37,566 bases of DNA from Nonlabens sp. (GTDB lineage Bacteria; Bacteroidota; Bacteroidia; Flavobacteriales; Flavobacteriaceae), in contig JALZUY010000304.1 in NCBI GenBank assembly GCA_023301395.1, positions 1-37,566 on the forward strand. Direction: 5' to 3'. The stretch's first letter is position 1. The number at the start of each line of letters is the position of its first letter. The position numbers and the translations under genes were made by a program. Below are positions 16,269 through 24,715 of this stretch, one piece after another. Under the pieces are notes generated by a model that was not told where the DNA came from, made no database searches, and saw only the letters and a program-made list of their open reading frames with translations.

Positions 16269-16298
16269 CAAACCTAAAAAAATTATTAAAACCATCAA
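16269..16298 (-). promoter_or_regulatory. Perfect promoter for the HU-SPOR gene, almost touching the start codon
   Basis: Minus-strand TTG (16298-16296), a 19-base spacer, TAGGTTTG (16276-16269). The A of the ATG is at 16264, where transcription would be expected to start. Confidence 0.65.
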
Positions 16299-16366
16299 GC
16301 CCTAGTGGCAACTAGTTATCAAGAAAATGAATGGTTGATGGCTAAGTGTATAATTTTGAGTGTTTA

Positions 16367-16382
16367 CGCTTTCGCGAAAGCG
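16367..16382. repeat. 16-bp palindrome (exact, intergenic)
   Basis: An exact CGCTTTCGCGAAAGCG midway between the divergent HU-SPOR and pheS genes, outside both promoter boxes. Confidence 0.9.
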
Positions 16383-16458
16383 TGTTATTTAAAATCATTA
16401 CAAATCCACAAACAGCTAGATTGCACTATCTAGCTAGCGTTTTAAACCTTAAAATAAC

Positions 16459-16466
16459 TAAATTTG
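16459..16466 (+). promoter_or_regulatory. -7 box for pheS
   Basis: A perfect TAAATTTG; the start site would be near 16471, 15 bases before ATG 16486. No good TTG is found at the -33 position, so the match is partial. Confidence 0.45.
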
Positions 16467-16485
16467 CAGCCATTAAATAAACACC

Positions 16486-17505
16486 ATGCTGGACCGAGTT
16501 AAGGAACATATTGAGAAAGTAAAAAGCTTTAAAGCCGATTCTAAAGATGCAATTGAGGCATTCAGGATTGAATATCTAGGTAAAAAAGGATTGCTTAAGG
16601 ATTATTTTGATGCTTTTAAAGAAGTGCCTAGTGAACAGAAAAAAGCCTTTGGTCAAGCTATTAATGAGCTTAAACAAAAGGCAAACGATAAGGTGAATGA
16701 GCTTAAAGATTCTATGGAATCTAAGCAAGAAGAAGCTGGTGTGTATGGTGATTTAACACGTACTGGTTATCCACTAGAAATAGGTGCGCGTCACCCGATT
16801 TCACTGGTAAAAAACCAAATCATAGAAGTGTTTTCACGTATAGGTTTTAATGTGAGTGAAGGACCAGAAATTGAAGACGACTGGCACAATTTTACAGCAC
16901 TTAATTTACCTGAACATCATCCTGCGAGAGATATGCAGGATACGTTTTTTATACAAACTGATCCTGATGTTTTATTAAGAACGCATACCTCAAGTGTACA
17001 GGTGCGTTATATGGAAGATAATAAGCCGCCTATAAGAACCATTTCTCCAGGTCGCGTGTTCCGTAATGAGGCGATAAGCGCTCGTGCGCACTGTATTTTT
17101 CATCAAGTAGAAGGATTGTACATTGATAAAGACGTGAGTTTTGCAGACATGAAGCAAACGCTACTGCATTTCACTCAAGAAATGTTTGGCAAATCTAAGA
17201 TCAGGTTGCGTCCATCTTATTTCCCGTTTACAGAACCTAGTGCAGAGATTGATATTTACTGGGGTCTTGAAAATGAAATTGATTATAGAATTACTAAAGG
17301 TACCGGCTGGCTAGAAATAGGTGGTTGTGGTATGGTAGATCCTGCGGTGCTTACTAACTGTGGTATTGATCCTGAGGAATACAGCGGTTTTGCCTTTGGT
17401 ATGGGCGTGGAGCGTATTGCAATGTTGTTATACGGTATCAGTGATATACGCTTGTTTTTTGAGAACGATGTACGTTTCTTAAAGCAATTTTCTAGCGCGA
17501 TTTAA
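16486..17505 (+). CDS. pheS: Phenylalanine-tRNA ligase alpha subunit
   Basis: The catalytic subunit of the alpha2-beta2 enzyme that charges tRNA-Phe. An N-terminal coiled coil (about 1-85) binds tRNA, followed by the class II aminoacyl-tRNA synthetase core: motif 1 near HPISLVKNQII, motif 2 as GRVFRNEAISARAHCIFHQVEG (shown in part: FRNEAISA...FHQVEG), and motif 3 GFAFGMGVERIAMLLYGI near the C-terminus. Length 339 is standard. It is followed after 12 bases by two small unknown genes on the same strand; pheT is not adjacent, as is common in Bacteroidota. Confidence 0.97.
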   Translation: MLDRVKEHIEKVKSFKADSKDAIEAFRIEYLGKKGLLKDYFDAFKEVPSEQKKAFGQAINELKQKANDKVNELKDSMESKQEEAGVYGDLTRTGYPLEIGARHPISLVKNQIIEVFSRIGFNVSEGPEIEDDWHNFTALNLPEHHPARDMQDTFFIQTDPDVLLRTHTSSVQVRYMEDNKPPIRTISPGRVFRNEAISARAHCIFHQVEGLYIDKDVSFADMKQTLLHFTQEMFGKSKIRLRPSYFPFTEPSAEIDIYWGLENEIDYRITKGTGWLEIGGCGMVDPAVLTNCGIDPEEYSGFAFGMGVERIAMLLYGISDIRLFFENDVRFLKQFSSAI

Positions 17506-17517
17506 TAATATATTCCT

Positions 17518-17934
17518 ATGATTAAGAAACTCATTTTTGTCTATAATGCAAACTCAGGTAAAATCAACTCGTTGCTCGATAGCGCGCATAAAATAGTAAG
17601 CCCAGACACTTATGATTGCAAACTCTGTGATCTTACTTATGGGATTTTTAAAGAGAATGAAGATTGGTCAAGCTTCCGTGAAAAACTCCTTCAAACTAAT
17701 CCAAATTTACAACTAGAATTTCTGCATAAAGACGAGTTTACTAAACAGTACAAATCTAAATGGCTGCCCAAATATGATTTCCCGATCATATTAAGTGTAA
17801 GTGATCATAAACAGGATCATAATGAGGATCCTATTACTAACTCTGATCTGGATGTTTTTATGAATACGCTAGATATGAATGCACTAGAAACGGTACAAGA
17901 ACTTATTGCTGGGATTGAGACGCGATTGAAATAG
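17518..17934 (+). CDS. Conserved hypothetical protein downstream of pheS
   Basis: A 138-residue cytosolic protein with no signal peptide. It opens with KKLIFVYNANSGKINSLLDSAHK, a strand then a loop reminiscent of the N-terminus of diacylglycerol-kinase-like or GTPase-like proteins, but no complete nucleotide-binding motif follows. A CKLCDLTYG segment near residue 35 has two Cys that could bind metal or react with thiols. Co-transcribed with pheS (12 bases) and the next gene (2 bases). Function not recognised. Confidence 0.75.
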   Translation: MIKKLIFVYNANSGKINSLLDSAHKIVSPDTYDCKLCDLTYGIFKENEDWSSFREKLLQTNPNLQLEFLHKDEFTKQYKSKWLPKYDFPIILSVSDHKQDHNEDPITNSDLDVFMNTLDMNALETVQELIAGIETRLK

Positions 17935-17936
17935 TT

Positions 17937-18335
17937 ATGAAAAAAGATATAATCATCCCAGAGGTAAAAGACGTTCACATCGCTATTCTTGAAGAGTTTA
18001 ATGAAGAGTCCTCTTCAAACGAATGGAGCGTTTATCTGATTAATAATAGTGATCAAGCTATGGAGTCTGTAATGGTCATGAGTCGTGGAAAACACCGCGA
18101 TGGTCGTAAGACGACTACTTTTAGACATGCATTCCCATTAGTAGCCGCTCACGCTGCTATAAAAGTAGAACTGATTATGGAGGATGTATTTCCTTTTTTA
18201 AACGAGTTTGTACTTACTTATTTTATAGGAGCCACTTTATATGACGCCACGTTTATGGCTGCGCCCAATACGATTAGTGAAAGCAATTTTAGTAAACTTC
18301 CTGTAATGAATGTGGAAGGTTTTTTATTGAAGTAG
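17937..18335 (+). CDS. Conserved hypothetical protein, third gene of the pheS unit
   Basis: A 132-residue soluble protein, probably beta-rich, with no known motif. It has WSVYLINNSDQAMESVMVMS in the first half and a hydrophobic FVLTYFIGATLYDATFMAAP segment later, too short and polar-interrupted for a membrane helix. It ends 13 bases before a BIME-like element that separates it from the convergent dioxygenase gene. I do not recognise a family. Confidence 0.75.
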   Translation: MKKDIIIPEVKDVHIAILEEFNEESSSNEWSVYLINNSDQAMESVMVMSRGKHRDGRKTTTFRHAFPLVAAHAAIKVELIMEDVFPFLNEFVLTYFIGATLYDATFMAAPNTISESNFSKLPVMNVEGFLLK

Positions 18336-18347
18336 TTTAGGAATTCA

Positions 18348-18443
18348 AACCTCACAGGTTTTGGTTTTAAGGAGTTCTAAATTTTTATAATTTTTCTGCA
18401 TTCTAAAATCGATATAAATTTTACAAGCGAAACCTGTGAGGTT
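18348..18443. repeat. BIME-like element, copy 2
   Basis: AACCTCACAGGTTT (18348-18361) and its inverse AAACCTGTGAGGTT (18430-18443), 96 bp in all, with ends identical to those of the 5275-5371 copy. It sits between two convergent gene ends, where two hairpins would also stop transcription from both sides. Confidence 0.8.
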
Positions 18444-18468
18444 TTGATTAAGTTTTAACCAACTTCAT

Positions 18469-19002
18469 TTACCCCACAAACCGATCATCAGTCTCCATCG
18501 TTGTTCCACAATTATCGCAAGTACGTAGTTCTTCACTAGCATAGTATTCTCTAAAACGTGGTTGAAAATCTTTTTCAACATCGTCAAGTTTGAAATAAGT
18601 CTCGTGTAATTTGTTGTTGCAATTGTCACAAAACCAAAGCAGTCCATCAATAACATCGGGACTGTTGCGTTTGCGTTCAACAACTAGACCTATCGAGTTC
18701 TCATGACGCACTGGAGAATGTGGTACTTTCCCAGGATGTAAATACATGTCTCCAGGACCTAGCAGCATTGTTTTTTTCTCACCATCTTCTTGAATATGAA
18801 CTTCTATATTTCCTTCTAGTTGATAGAAAAGTTCTTCGGTCTCGTTGTAATGATAATCTTTACGAGCGTTGGGTCCAGCGACAACCATAACTATGTAGTC
18901 ACCAGCATCTTTATATAAATTTCTATTTCCTACGGGCGGTTTTAAAGAGTCTCTATTTTCTTCAATCCACTTGTTGAGGTTGAACGGTTTTGCAATTGCC
19001 AT
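18469..19002 (-). CDS. nbaC: 3-Hydroxyanthranilate 3,4-dioxygenase
   Basis: Opens the ring of 3-hydroxyanthranilate with O2 to give the semialdehyde that leads to quinolinate, in the kynurenine route of tryptophan breakdown or NAD synthesis. A cupin of 177 residues. The iron ligands of the family are visible as H51, E57 and H95, the substrate-binding Arg as R47 and R99, and the C-terminal rubredoxin-like iron site as C125-x-x-C128 and C162-x-x-C165, the bacterial two-iron-site form. No other kynurenine-pathway gene is in the window. The BIME-like element lies just beyond its 3' end. Confidence 0.95.
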   Translation of the reverse strand: MAIAKPFNLNKWIEENRDSLKPPVGNRNLYKDAGDYIVMVVAGPNARKDYHYNETEELFYQLEGNIEVHIQEDGEKKTMLLGPGDMYLHPGKVPHSPVRHENSIGLVVERKRNSPDVIDGLLWFCDNCNNKLHETYFKLDDVEKDFQPRFREYYASEELRTCDNCGTTMETDDRFVG

Positions 19003-19133
19003 GTTAAATGAGTTTAAAGGATAAAGTTAGGGTTTTACAGCAAGCTTTACAATGAGACTAGGGTTACTTTCAATAAATTCTTAACTTCAATCATAATTCG
19101 TTTTTCAGTAACTTGTAGCTCAAATTAGGAATC

Positions 19134-20213
19134 ATGAAAAAACTACTCTTTTTAATAGCAACCATAGCGATTATCGCTTGTCAAGAAAGAACCAATAATC
19201 CTACAGACCTTGCAACTCCTGAAGTAGAAGAACAAATCAGCGAATTTGCCATAGTGATTCACGGTGGTGCTGGAACGATTAAAAAGGAGAATATGACTCC
19301 AGAGCTGGAACAACAATACAATGAAAAACTTACCGAAGCCATAAAAGCAGGTCATATCATTCTTAAAAACGGTGGTGACTCAATGGATGCTGTGGAGACG
19401 AGCATTCGCATTATGGAAGATTCGCCCTTGTTTAATTCGGGTAAAGGAGCTGTTTTCACGCATGATGGTGTCAACTCGCTTGATGCTAGTTTTATGGACG
19501 GGAAAACACTCAATGCTGGTGCAGTGGCTGGTGTTACTATGGTTAAAAATCCTATATCACTAGCCCGTAAAGTGATGACAGATTCTGAGCATGTATTGTT
19601 GAGCGGTGCTGGTGGAGACGCTTTTGCGAAAGCGTTACAAGATCCAAATATCGAGATCGTAGAAAACAGTTATTTCTTTACTGAGAACCGTTACCAGTCC
19701 TTGCAACGCGTCTTAAAAAGAGAAGCCGAAAAACAATACTCTAATGACAAAAAAGTAGCACTCTTAGAACTAGAAGATCCATTCATTAAAGATTCTAAAT
19801 ACGGAACCGTAGGTTGTGTTGCGCTGGATAAAAATGGCAATATCGCTGCCGGAACTAGTACTGGCGGAATGACCAATAAAAAATATGGTCGTATAGGAGA
19901 TTCACCTATTATAGGAAGCGGTACTTATGCAAACAATGCTACTTGTGGTGTTTCTAGTACTGGACATGGCGAGTATTTTATACGTGCGCAAGTGGCTTAT
20001 GACATCAGTGCAATGATGGAATATAAAGGCATGTGTTTAAAAGATGCCACCGAGGCTGTGATACAGAAAAAGCTCGTTGATCTAGGCGGAACAGGTGGAA
20101 TAGTAGCTCTAGATCATTTAGGAAATGTATCCATGGAATTCAACACCGCAGGAATGTATCGCGCGACTATGAATGATAAGGATGAACTTGTGGTTGGGAT
20201 GTATAAAGAATAG
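19134..20213 (+). CDS. Isoaspartyl peptidase / L-asparaginase (Ntn hydrolase), lipoprotein
   Basis: Cuts isoaspartyl dipeptides or asparagine. It is made as a precursor that cleaves itself before a Thr, which becomes the nucleophile. Here that residue is T225 in KYGTVGCVALD, followed by TSTGGMTNKKYGRIGDSPIIG (key residues T, GG, R-GD-P) and STGHGEYFIR, all family hallmarks. The N-terminal half starts FAIVIHGGAGTI. Unlike cytosolic E. coli IaaA it has a lipoprotein signal (MKKLLFLIATIAIIAC, Cys16), so it works in the periplasm, probably on peptides. Length 359 fits. A one-mismatch copy of the 16-bp palindrome encodes DAFAKAL near residue 163. Confidence 0.94.
   Translation: MKKLLFLIATIAIIACQERTNNPTDLATPEVEEQISEFAIVIHGGAGTIKKENMTPELEQQYNEKLTEAIKAGHIILKNGGDSMDAVETSIRIMEDSPLFNSGKGAVFTHDGVNSLDASFMDGKTLNAGAVAGVTMVKNPISLARKVMTDSEHVLLSGAGGDAFAKALQDPNIEIVENSYFFTENRYQSLQRVLKREAEKQYSNDKKVALLELEDPFIKDSKYGTVGCVALDKNGNIAAGTSTGGMTNKKYGRIGDSPIIGSGTYANNATCGVSSTGHGEYFIRAQVAYDISAMMEYKGMCLKDATEAVIQKKLVDLGGTGGIVALDHLGNVSMEFNTAGMYRATMNDKDELVVGMYKE
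19619..19634. repeat. 16-bp palindrome, one mismatch, in the asparaginase gene
   Basis: CGCTTTTGCGAAAGCG, read as A-F-A-K-A. Confidence 0.75.
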
Positions 20214-20266
20214 TTTACAGTCTTTTAGTCCACAGTCCTCAATGAAAGTGTTTGAAAAACTTGAAT

Positions 20267-20285
20267 TTCCGCACTCGATGCGGAA
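20267..20285. repeat. Small inverted repeat (TTCCGCA-ctcga-TGCGGAA)
   Basis: A 7-bp perfect stem with a 5-nt loop in the gap before the exonuclease gene, with no T-run after it. The form resembles dispersed ATTCCGCA...TGCGGAAT repeats of Bacteroidota. Confidence 0.5.
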
Positions 20286-20345
20286 TCTATTAATGCAACC
20301 AAAATGCCATTCAATTATTACCTTCGTAAAAATTAAAACTCACCT

Positions 20346-21107
20346 ATGAAAATCATATCCTATAACGTCAACGGAATCCGTGCGGCGATGAAGAAAGAAT
20401 TCATTACATGGCTCAAAGCTGCAAATCCAGACGTGTTATGCCTGCAAGAAATAAAAGCAAATGAAGATCAAATAGATACGCAAGCTTTTAAAGATGCTGG
20501 ATATGAATATCAATATTATTTCAGCGCTCAAAAGAAAGGATATAGTGGTGTTGCGATTATTTCCAAGACTCAACCAGACCATATAGAATATGGAACTGGA
20601 ATAGAGTCTATGGATTTTGAAGGAAGAAACATCCGTGCAGACTATGGTGATGTTTCCATAATGAGCATGTACTTACCTAGTGGAACAAATGATGATCGCT
20701 TGAGCTTTAAATACAAGTATATGGAAGAATTTCTCGAGTATTCAAAAGAGCTGCGCAAGGAACGACCTAACTTGATTGTTTGTGGTGATTATAACATTTG
20801 TCATAATGCGATTGATATCCATAATCCTAAAGGACTTAAAAACACATCAGGTTTCTTACCAGAAGAACGCGAGTGGATGGATCGATTAGTTGCAAGTGGT
20901 TTTGTAGATACGTTTAGAATGTTCAACGATGAACCAGATCAATACAGCTGGTGGAGTTATCGTGGCGGTTCTAGAGCTAGAAATAAAGGATGGCGCTTAG
21001 ATTACCATATGGCGAGCGATGCGATGAAAGACCGTGTAAAAAGAGCTGTGATTTTACAAAGTGCGGTTCATAGTGACCACTGTCCTGTGGTTGTTGAGAT
21101 TGAATAG
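20346..21107 (+). CDS. xth: Exodeoxyribonuclease III (AP endonuclease)
   Basis: Incises DNA at abasic sites and trims 3' blocking groups in base-excision repair. A 253-residue member of the EEP (exonuclease-endonuclease-phosphatase) fold: N7 in SYNVNGIRAA, metal-binding E35 in LCLQEIK, the GDYNICH strand near 155, a C-terminal WRLDYHMAS and the catalytic Asp-His in HSDHCPV at the end. Length matches the ExoA-type enzymes. A near-consensus box TACCTTCG (20319-20326) lies 20 bases upstream of the ATG. Confidence 0.96.
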   Translation: MKIISYNVNGIRAAMKKEFITWLKAANPDVLCLQEIKANEDQIDTQAFKDAGYEYQYYFSAQKKGYSGVAIISKTQPDHIEYGTGIESMDFEGRNIRADYGDVSIMSMYLPSGTNDDRLSFKYKYMEEFLEYSKELRKERPNLIVCGDYNICHNAIDIHNPKGLKNTSGFLPEEREWMDRLVASGFVDTFRMFNDEPDQYSWWSYRGGSRARNKGWRLDYHMASDAMKDRVKRAVILQSAVHSDHCPVVVEIE

Positions 21108-21113
21108 TATTCC

Positions 21114-21179
21114 ATGAAAAAACGATTGATATATTTTTCAGGGTTTATTTTTTTAATAATCATTTCTAGAGCTATTTAG
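21114..21179 (+). CDS. Possible 21-residue hydrophobic peptide or gene remnant
   Basis: ATG 21114 to TAG 21179 encodes MKKRLIYFSGFIFLIIISRAI, a lysine-led single hydrophobic helix, 6 bases after the exonuclease stop. It could be a small membrane peptide, or the signal-anchor start of a lost gene. No support other than position and composition. Confidence 0.25.
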   Translation: MKKRLIYFSGFIFLIIISRAI

Positions 21180-21183
21180 AACA

Positions 21184-21199
21184 CGCTTCCGCGAAAGCG
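21184..21199. repeat. 16-bp palindrome, one mismatch, intergenic
   Basis: CGCTTCCGCGAAAGCG between the exonuclease and exosortase genes. Confidence 0.75.
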
Positions 21200-21319
21200 T
21201 AATTCCTCAAGTTTTTCAAAAAGAAGAAAAACATAGTACATATATGCTTTAAATATAGTTACTTTGTAATTCAAAGTGCTTTTAATTATTCTATTTAAGA
21301 ATTACTAGACCTAAATTTC

Positions 21320-21847
21320 ATGAATAAAAACCTGCCATATTATCTGCTTGCTTTGAGTCTGTTTGGGCTTTTAAAGTTATGGTTAGGAACTTTTGATAAT
21401 CAGGAGCTTTACTTTTTATTGAAACCTACAGATGCGATATTTAGCCTAGTGAGTGGTTCAAAATCTGTGTTTACTGCACAAAATGGTTTTTTCCATGAGC
21501 GTTATCAAATGGTGATTGAGAAATCTTGTTCTGGATATAACTTCATGTTGATTTGTTTTTTAATGCTTTACTTCTTGATCATCAAATTTGTGAAGTCGAG
21601 AGCTTTTAAAGTAGTGTGGTTACTGGGTGCTTTAGGAATATCTTATGTGGTAACTGTATTCATTAATTCTTCAAGAATACTCGTGTCTGTATCATTACAG
21701 GATAGCATTGAAAACCTTTTACATCTAGATGCTGCGCTCACACATCAGTCCATAGGTGTTTTAACTAATCTTACTTTTTTAATCATCATCTATTTACTGG
21801 TAGAAAAAATAATCATCAAAAAATATGCGCAACTTACTTCATCCTAG
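21320..21847 (+). CDS. xrtK: Exosortase K
   Basis: A membrane-embedded transpeptidase-like protease that recognises a C-terminal sorting tag on its target. 175 residues with about five membrane helices. The exosortase triad is present: C70 in EKSCSGYN, R119 in NSSRI and H142 in THQSIG. The small size and immediate pairing with an MSEP-CTERM protein identify the K subtype, the one-substrate exosortase of Bacteroidota. The last 23 bases overlap the substrate gene in another frame, implying fixed stoichiometry through translational coupling. A box TTACTTTG (21259-21266) may be the promoter. Confidence 0.92.
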   Translation: MNKNLPYYLLALSLFGLLKLWLGTFDNQELYFLLKPTDAIFSLVSGSKSVFTAQNGFFHERYQMVIEKSCSGYNFMLICFLMLYFLIIKFVKSRAFKVVWLLGALGISYVVTVFINSSRILVSVSLQDSIENLLHLDAALTHQSIGVLTNLTFLIIIYLLVEKIIIKKYAQLTSS

Positions 21848-24638
21848 ATGGCTTTTAATAGTCAACACTGTTCCTGTAATGGTCTTGTTTTTCTTGTTTT
21901 ATACTCAGTATAATATCATAGGTAGTTTACTCAAACCAGAATCTATAGCCTTATGGAAAATGTTTGGGATTAATCTTGCGATCCTTGCGTTTATAAACCT
22001 TGGGTATGCTGCTTATTTAATTCTTAGTAAACGCACAGTGCATATTTTATATGCAGCATTTATGCTCATAATTTACGTAGTGTTTGTGTATTGGTATAGT
22101 ACTTATTCTAGTGAGATCATACCGTTTGGTATTCCGCGATGGATGGTGCCTGGAGATATGTTTCTTTATGTGGGAACTTTTTTAATGCCTACTATGGCTT
22201 ATGCGCTATTGATTCTCGTGGTGCATTTTACACAATCACAGAGAAACCCAAAACCCTGGAAAAGTTTTTTAATGGCAATAGGTGTTCCGGCGCTTTGGTT
22301 TATCATAGTACAAGTAATGATTCCTTTAAGAAAGCAACTAGATTTAAATTATAATAATCATGTTATTGGTGTTTTCTTTATTGCAGGAACAGTATTGTTC
22401 TTGTTTTTCTTAATTAGGTTTATATATATACTTATTACTAGAAAGTCTGCGGTATGGAAAAAGTATGAACTGTTCTGGAAAATACCTATAGTTCTTGTAC
22501 TACCGCTTATAGGTCTATCATTGAATAATGGAGATATTACGAGTGAGTTTTCTAGTGGTGTTTTTGGAGATTTCAGTAGTGTATGGTTTTACGTTCTCAT
22601 TGTTATTAATGGAATTCTACTATGTCTTCCTAACTTAGAGAAAAGGTCTTATAGAATTTTATTATTCATAGGTCGTACTATATTATTTGCCTTTACTTTA
22701 TATTTTTTCTTAGTCTTTTTACCATTCCTACCATTTTCTGTACTAGCTATTATAGTAATGGGAACTGGGTTTTTAATGCTTGCTCCATTAATGCTTTTTG
22801 TGATTCATATAAATGAGTTGGCTAGTGATTATAAATATTTAAGACAGCATCTTGCTAAGAAGATGTTGCCTGTTATTTCTATGATTGGGTTTTTAGTGAT
22901 TCCTGGGTTTTTAACTCTATCATTTTTAAACGATAAAGCAACACTGGAACATACTTTGAACTATTTATATGAACCAGATTATACGGTCTCTTATGACTTA
23001 GATAAAGAGTCACTCAAGTCCACTTTGCAAGTGATCAAGAAACATAAGGATAGGAATGGAGCTTTTATTTTTGGTTCTCAAACGCCTTATATATCTACTT
23101 ATTTCAACTGGTTAGTACTGGATAACCTCACACTATCAGATTCAAAAATCAATTATATTGAAAAAGTATTTTTTAGAAAGCCATCTTTTAACGTAAGAGG
23201 AAGAAGTGAGAATATCAATAATGGAAATGTGACCATCACTAATACTACTGTGGAGAGCACTTATGATGAAACTGAAAAGGTTTGGAAAAGCTGGATTAAT
23301 CTAGAAATAACAAACGGTAATGAAGGTTTTAGAAATGCTGAGTACAGCACAATTATCGATTTGCCAGTAGGTTGCTGGATTAGTGATTACTATTTATATG
23401 TGGGCGAGCGTAAGGAAATGGGGATTCTAGCAGAGAAGAAAGCTGCTATGTGGGTTTTCTCGCAGATTAGAAATGAGAACAGAGATCCTGGGATTCTATA
23501 TTATTTAACGGGTAATAAAGTCTCTTTTAGAGTGTTTCCTTTTACAAAGGAAGAAGTACGCAAAACAGGAATTGAATTCATCCATAAAGAACCTGTAAGT
23601 ATCAATCTAGATGGTAATCTTATCAAGTTAGGTAATCCCAAAGAAAATCCAGATGATGCTTTTGAGAACGATGATATTGCTTATGTGCCAGTTAGTAAGA
23701 AGCAAACTCTGCGCAAAGTGCAACGCAAGCCCTATTTCCATTTTCTAGTAGATGGATCAAGTTCTGAAAACGCACTGAGTAAAGAAGAAATTGAAGAACG
23801 TATAAGTGCACTTTTAAATAAATATCCAGATTTAAAAGTAAATTCAAAAGTGAGTAAAGTGAATTCTTATGTGACTACTAAAAATATAGATGATAGCTGG
23901 CAATCGTTATTTATGGGTGTTCCTTCTGGTGGATTTTTTCTCGATAGAGCCATAAAAAACACGCTTGTAAATTCTTTTAAAACACATTCAGATAATTATC
24001 CAGTTATGGTGGTCGTGGCAAATGATATAGAACATGCTATTATAGATAAGGACTTCTCTGATCTTGCAGTTACATTTCCAGAAATGGATAACTTCTATCA
24101 CTTAATAGATAGTGATAGTCTTATGACTCATTCTTTGTTAAAGAATCCAATATTACCAATTATAGAAAAAGAACCTTCGTTTTTTAAATCGTCTTTAGAG
24201 TTCATTTCTTCAGATAATAAGAGTCATTATATTTCAGTAGGTTCCACACCTAGTATAGTTCTCAAAAAGGATTTTATTTCTATAAATGAGGATAGCGTAA
24301 AGGAAAAAGATTGGGAAACGGCACTGCAATTAAATGGTAACTGGACTTCTCAAAACCTTAACCCATCTAAACCTGGAGAATGGTTAAGTCTTGTAAGAGC
24401 TAGCTTTTTATCTAGAGTGATGTCTCCAGTAACTTCTTATCTCGTAGTAGAGAACGAAGCCCAAAAGGCTATTTTAAAGAAGAAACAAGAACAAATCTTA
24501 TCAAGCAATAAGTCACTTGACCCAGGAGAAGATTTACAAAGAATGAGCGAGCCTAGCTGGATTATCATTATAATTTTAATGAGTCTGTTTTATTATTTTA
24601 GAAGAAAAAGTAGAAATAAACGCAAGATGATTTTATAA
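21825..24638 (+). CDS. MSEP-CTERM sorting-domain membrane protein, exosortase K substrate
   Basis: A 937-residue protein. The N-terminal part (about 1-360) has roughly ten membrane helices. A large extracytoplasmic region follows with a VIT-like domain (about 465-600: LEITNGNEGFRNAEYSTIID, VFPFTKEEVRKTGIEF) and a VWA-like start (FHFLVDGSSS, about 637). The C-terminus is a classic sorting tag: MSEP at 907-910, a hydrophobic helix (WIIIIILMSLFYYF), then a basic tail RRKSRNKRK. The tag should be cut by the upstream XrtK. VIT plus VWA is the plan of inter-alpha-trypsin-inhibitor heavy chains, suggesting binding of an outside protein or glycan. Two terminators follow. Biological role unknown. Confidence 0.9.
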   Translation: MRNLLHPRWLLIVNTVPVMVLFFLFYTQYNIIGSLLKPESIALWKMFGINLAILAFINLGYAAYLILSKRTVHILYAAFMLIIYVVFVYWYSTYSSEIIPFGIPRWMVPGDMFLYVGTFLMPTMAYALLILVVHFTQSQRNPKPWKSFLMAIGVPALWFIIVQVMIPLRKQLDLNYNNHVIGVFFIAGTVLFLFFLIRFIYILITRKSAVWKKYELFWKIPIVLVLPLIGLSLNNGDITSEFSSGVFGDFSSVWFYVLIVINGILLCLPNLEKRSYRILLFIGRTILFAFTLYFFLVFLPFLPFSVLAIIVMGTGFLMLAPLMLFVIHINELASDYKYLRQHLAKKMLPVISMIGFLVIPGFLTLSFLNDKATLEHTLNYLYEPDYTVSYDLDKESLKSTLQVIKKHKDRNGAFIFGSQTPYISTYFNWLVLDNLTLSDSKINYIEKVFFRKPSFNVRGRSENINNGNVTITNTTVESTYDETEKVWKSWINLEITNGNEGFRNAEYSTIIDLPVGCWISDYYLYVGERKEMGILAEKKAAMWVFSQIRNENRDPGILYYLTGNKVSFRVFPFTKEEVRKTGIEFIHKEPVSINLDGNLIKLGNPKENPDDAFENDDIAYVPVSKKQTLRKVQRKPYFHFLVDGSSSENALSKEEIEERISALLNKYPDLKVNSKVSKVNSYVTTKNIDDSWQSLFMGVPSGGFFLDRAIKNTLVNSFKTHSDNYPVMVVVANDIEHAIIDKDFSDLAVTFPEMDNFYHLIDSDSLMTHSLLKNPILPIIEKEPSFFKSSLEFISSDNKSHYISVGSTPSIVLKKDFISINEDSVKEKDWETALQLNGNWTSQNLNPSKPGEWLSLVRASFLSRVMSPVTSYLVVENEAQKAILKKKQEQILSSNKSLDPGEDLQRMSEPSWIIIIILMSLFYYFRRKSRNKRKMIL

Positions 24639-24642
24639 ATAA

Positions 24643-24670
24643 AAACGACCTCTTTCTCAAGAGATCGTTT
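24643..24670. terminator. Hairpin after the MSEP-CTERM gene
   Basis: AAACGACCTCTT (24643-24654) and AAGAGATCGTTT (24659-24670) pair with one mismatch over a 4-nt loop, five bases past the stop. Confidence 0.65.
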
Positions 24671-24680
24671 CTCAAACATC

Positions 24681-24714
24681 AAAACAGGCTTGTGCAATCG
24701 CACAAGCCTGTTTT
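24681..24714. terminator. Bidirectional terminator between convergent genes
   Basis: AAAACAGGCTTGTGC and GCACAAGCCTGTTTT form a perfect 15-bp stem with a 4-nt loop (AATC). A-runs and T-runs on both sides allow termination of the MSEP gene and of the minus-strand gene ending at 24716. Confidence 0.85.
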
Positions 24715-24715
24715 G

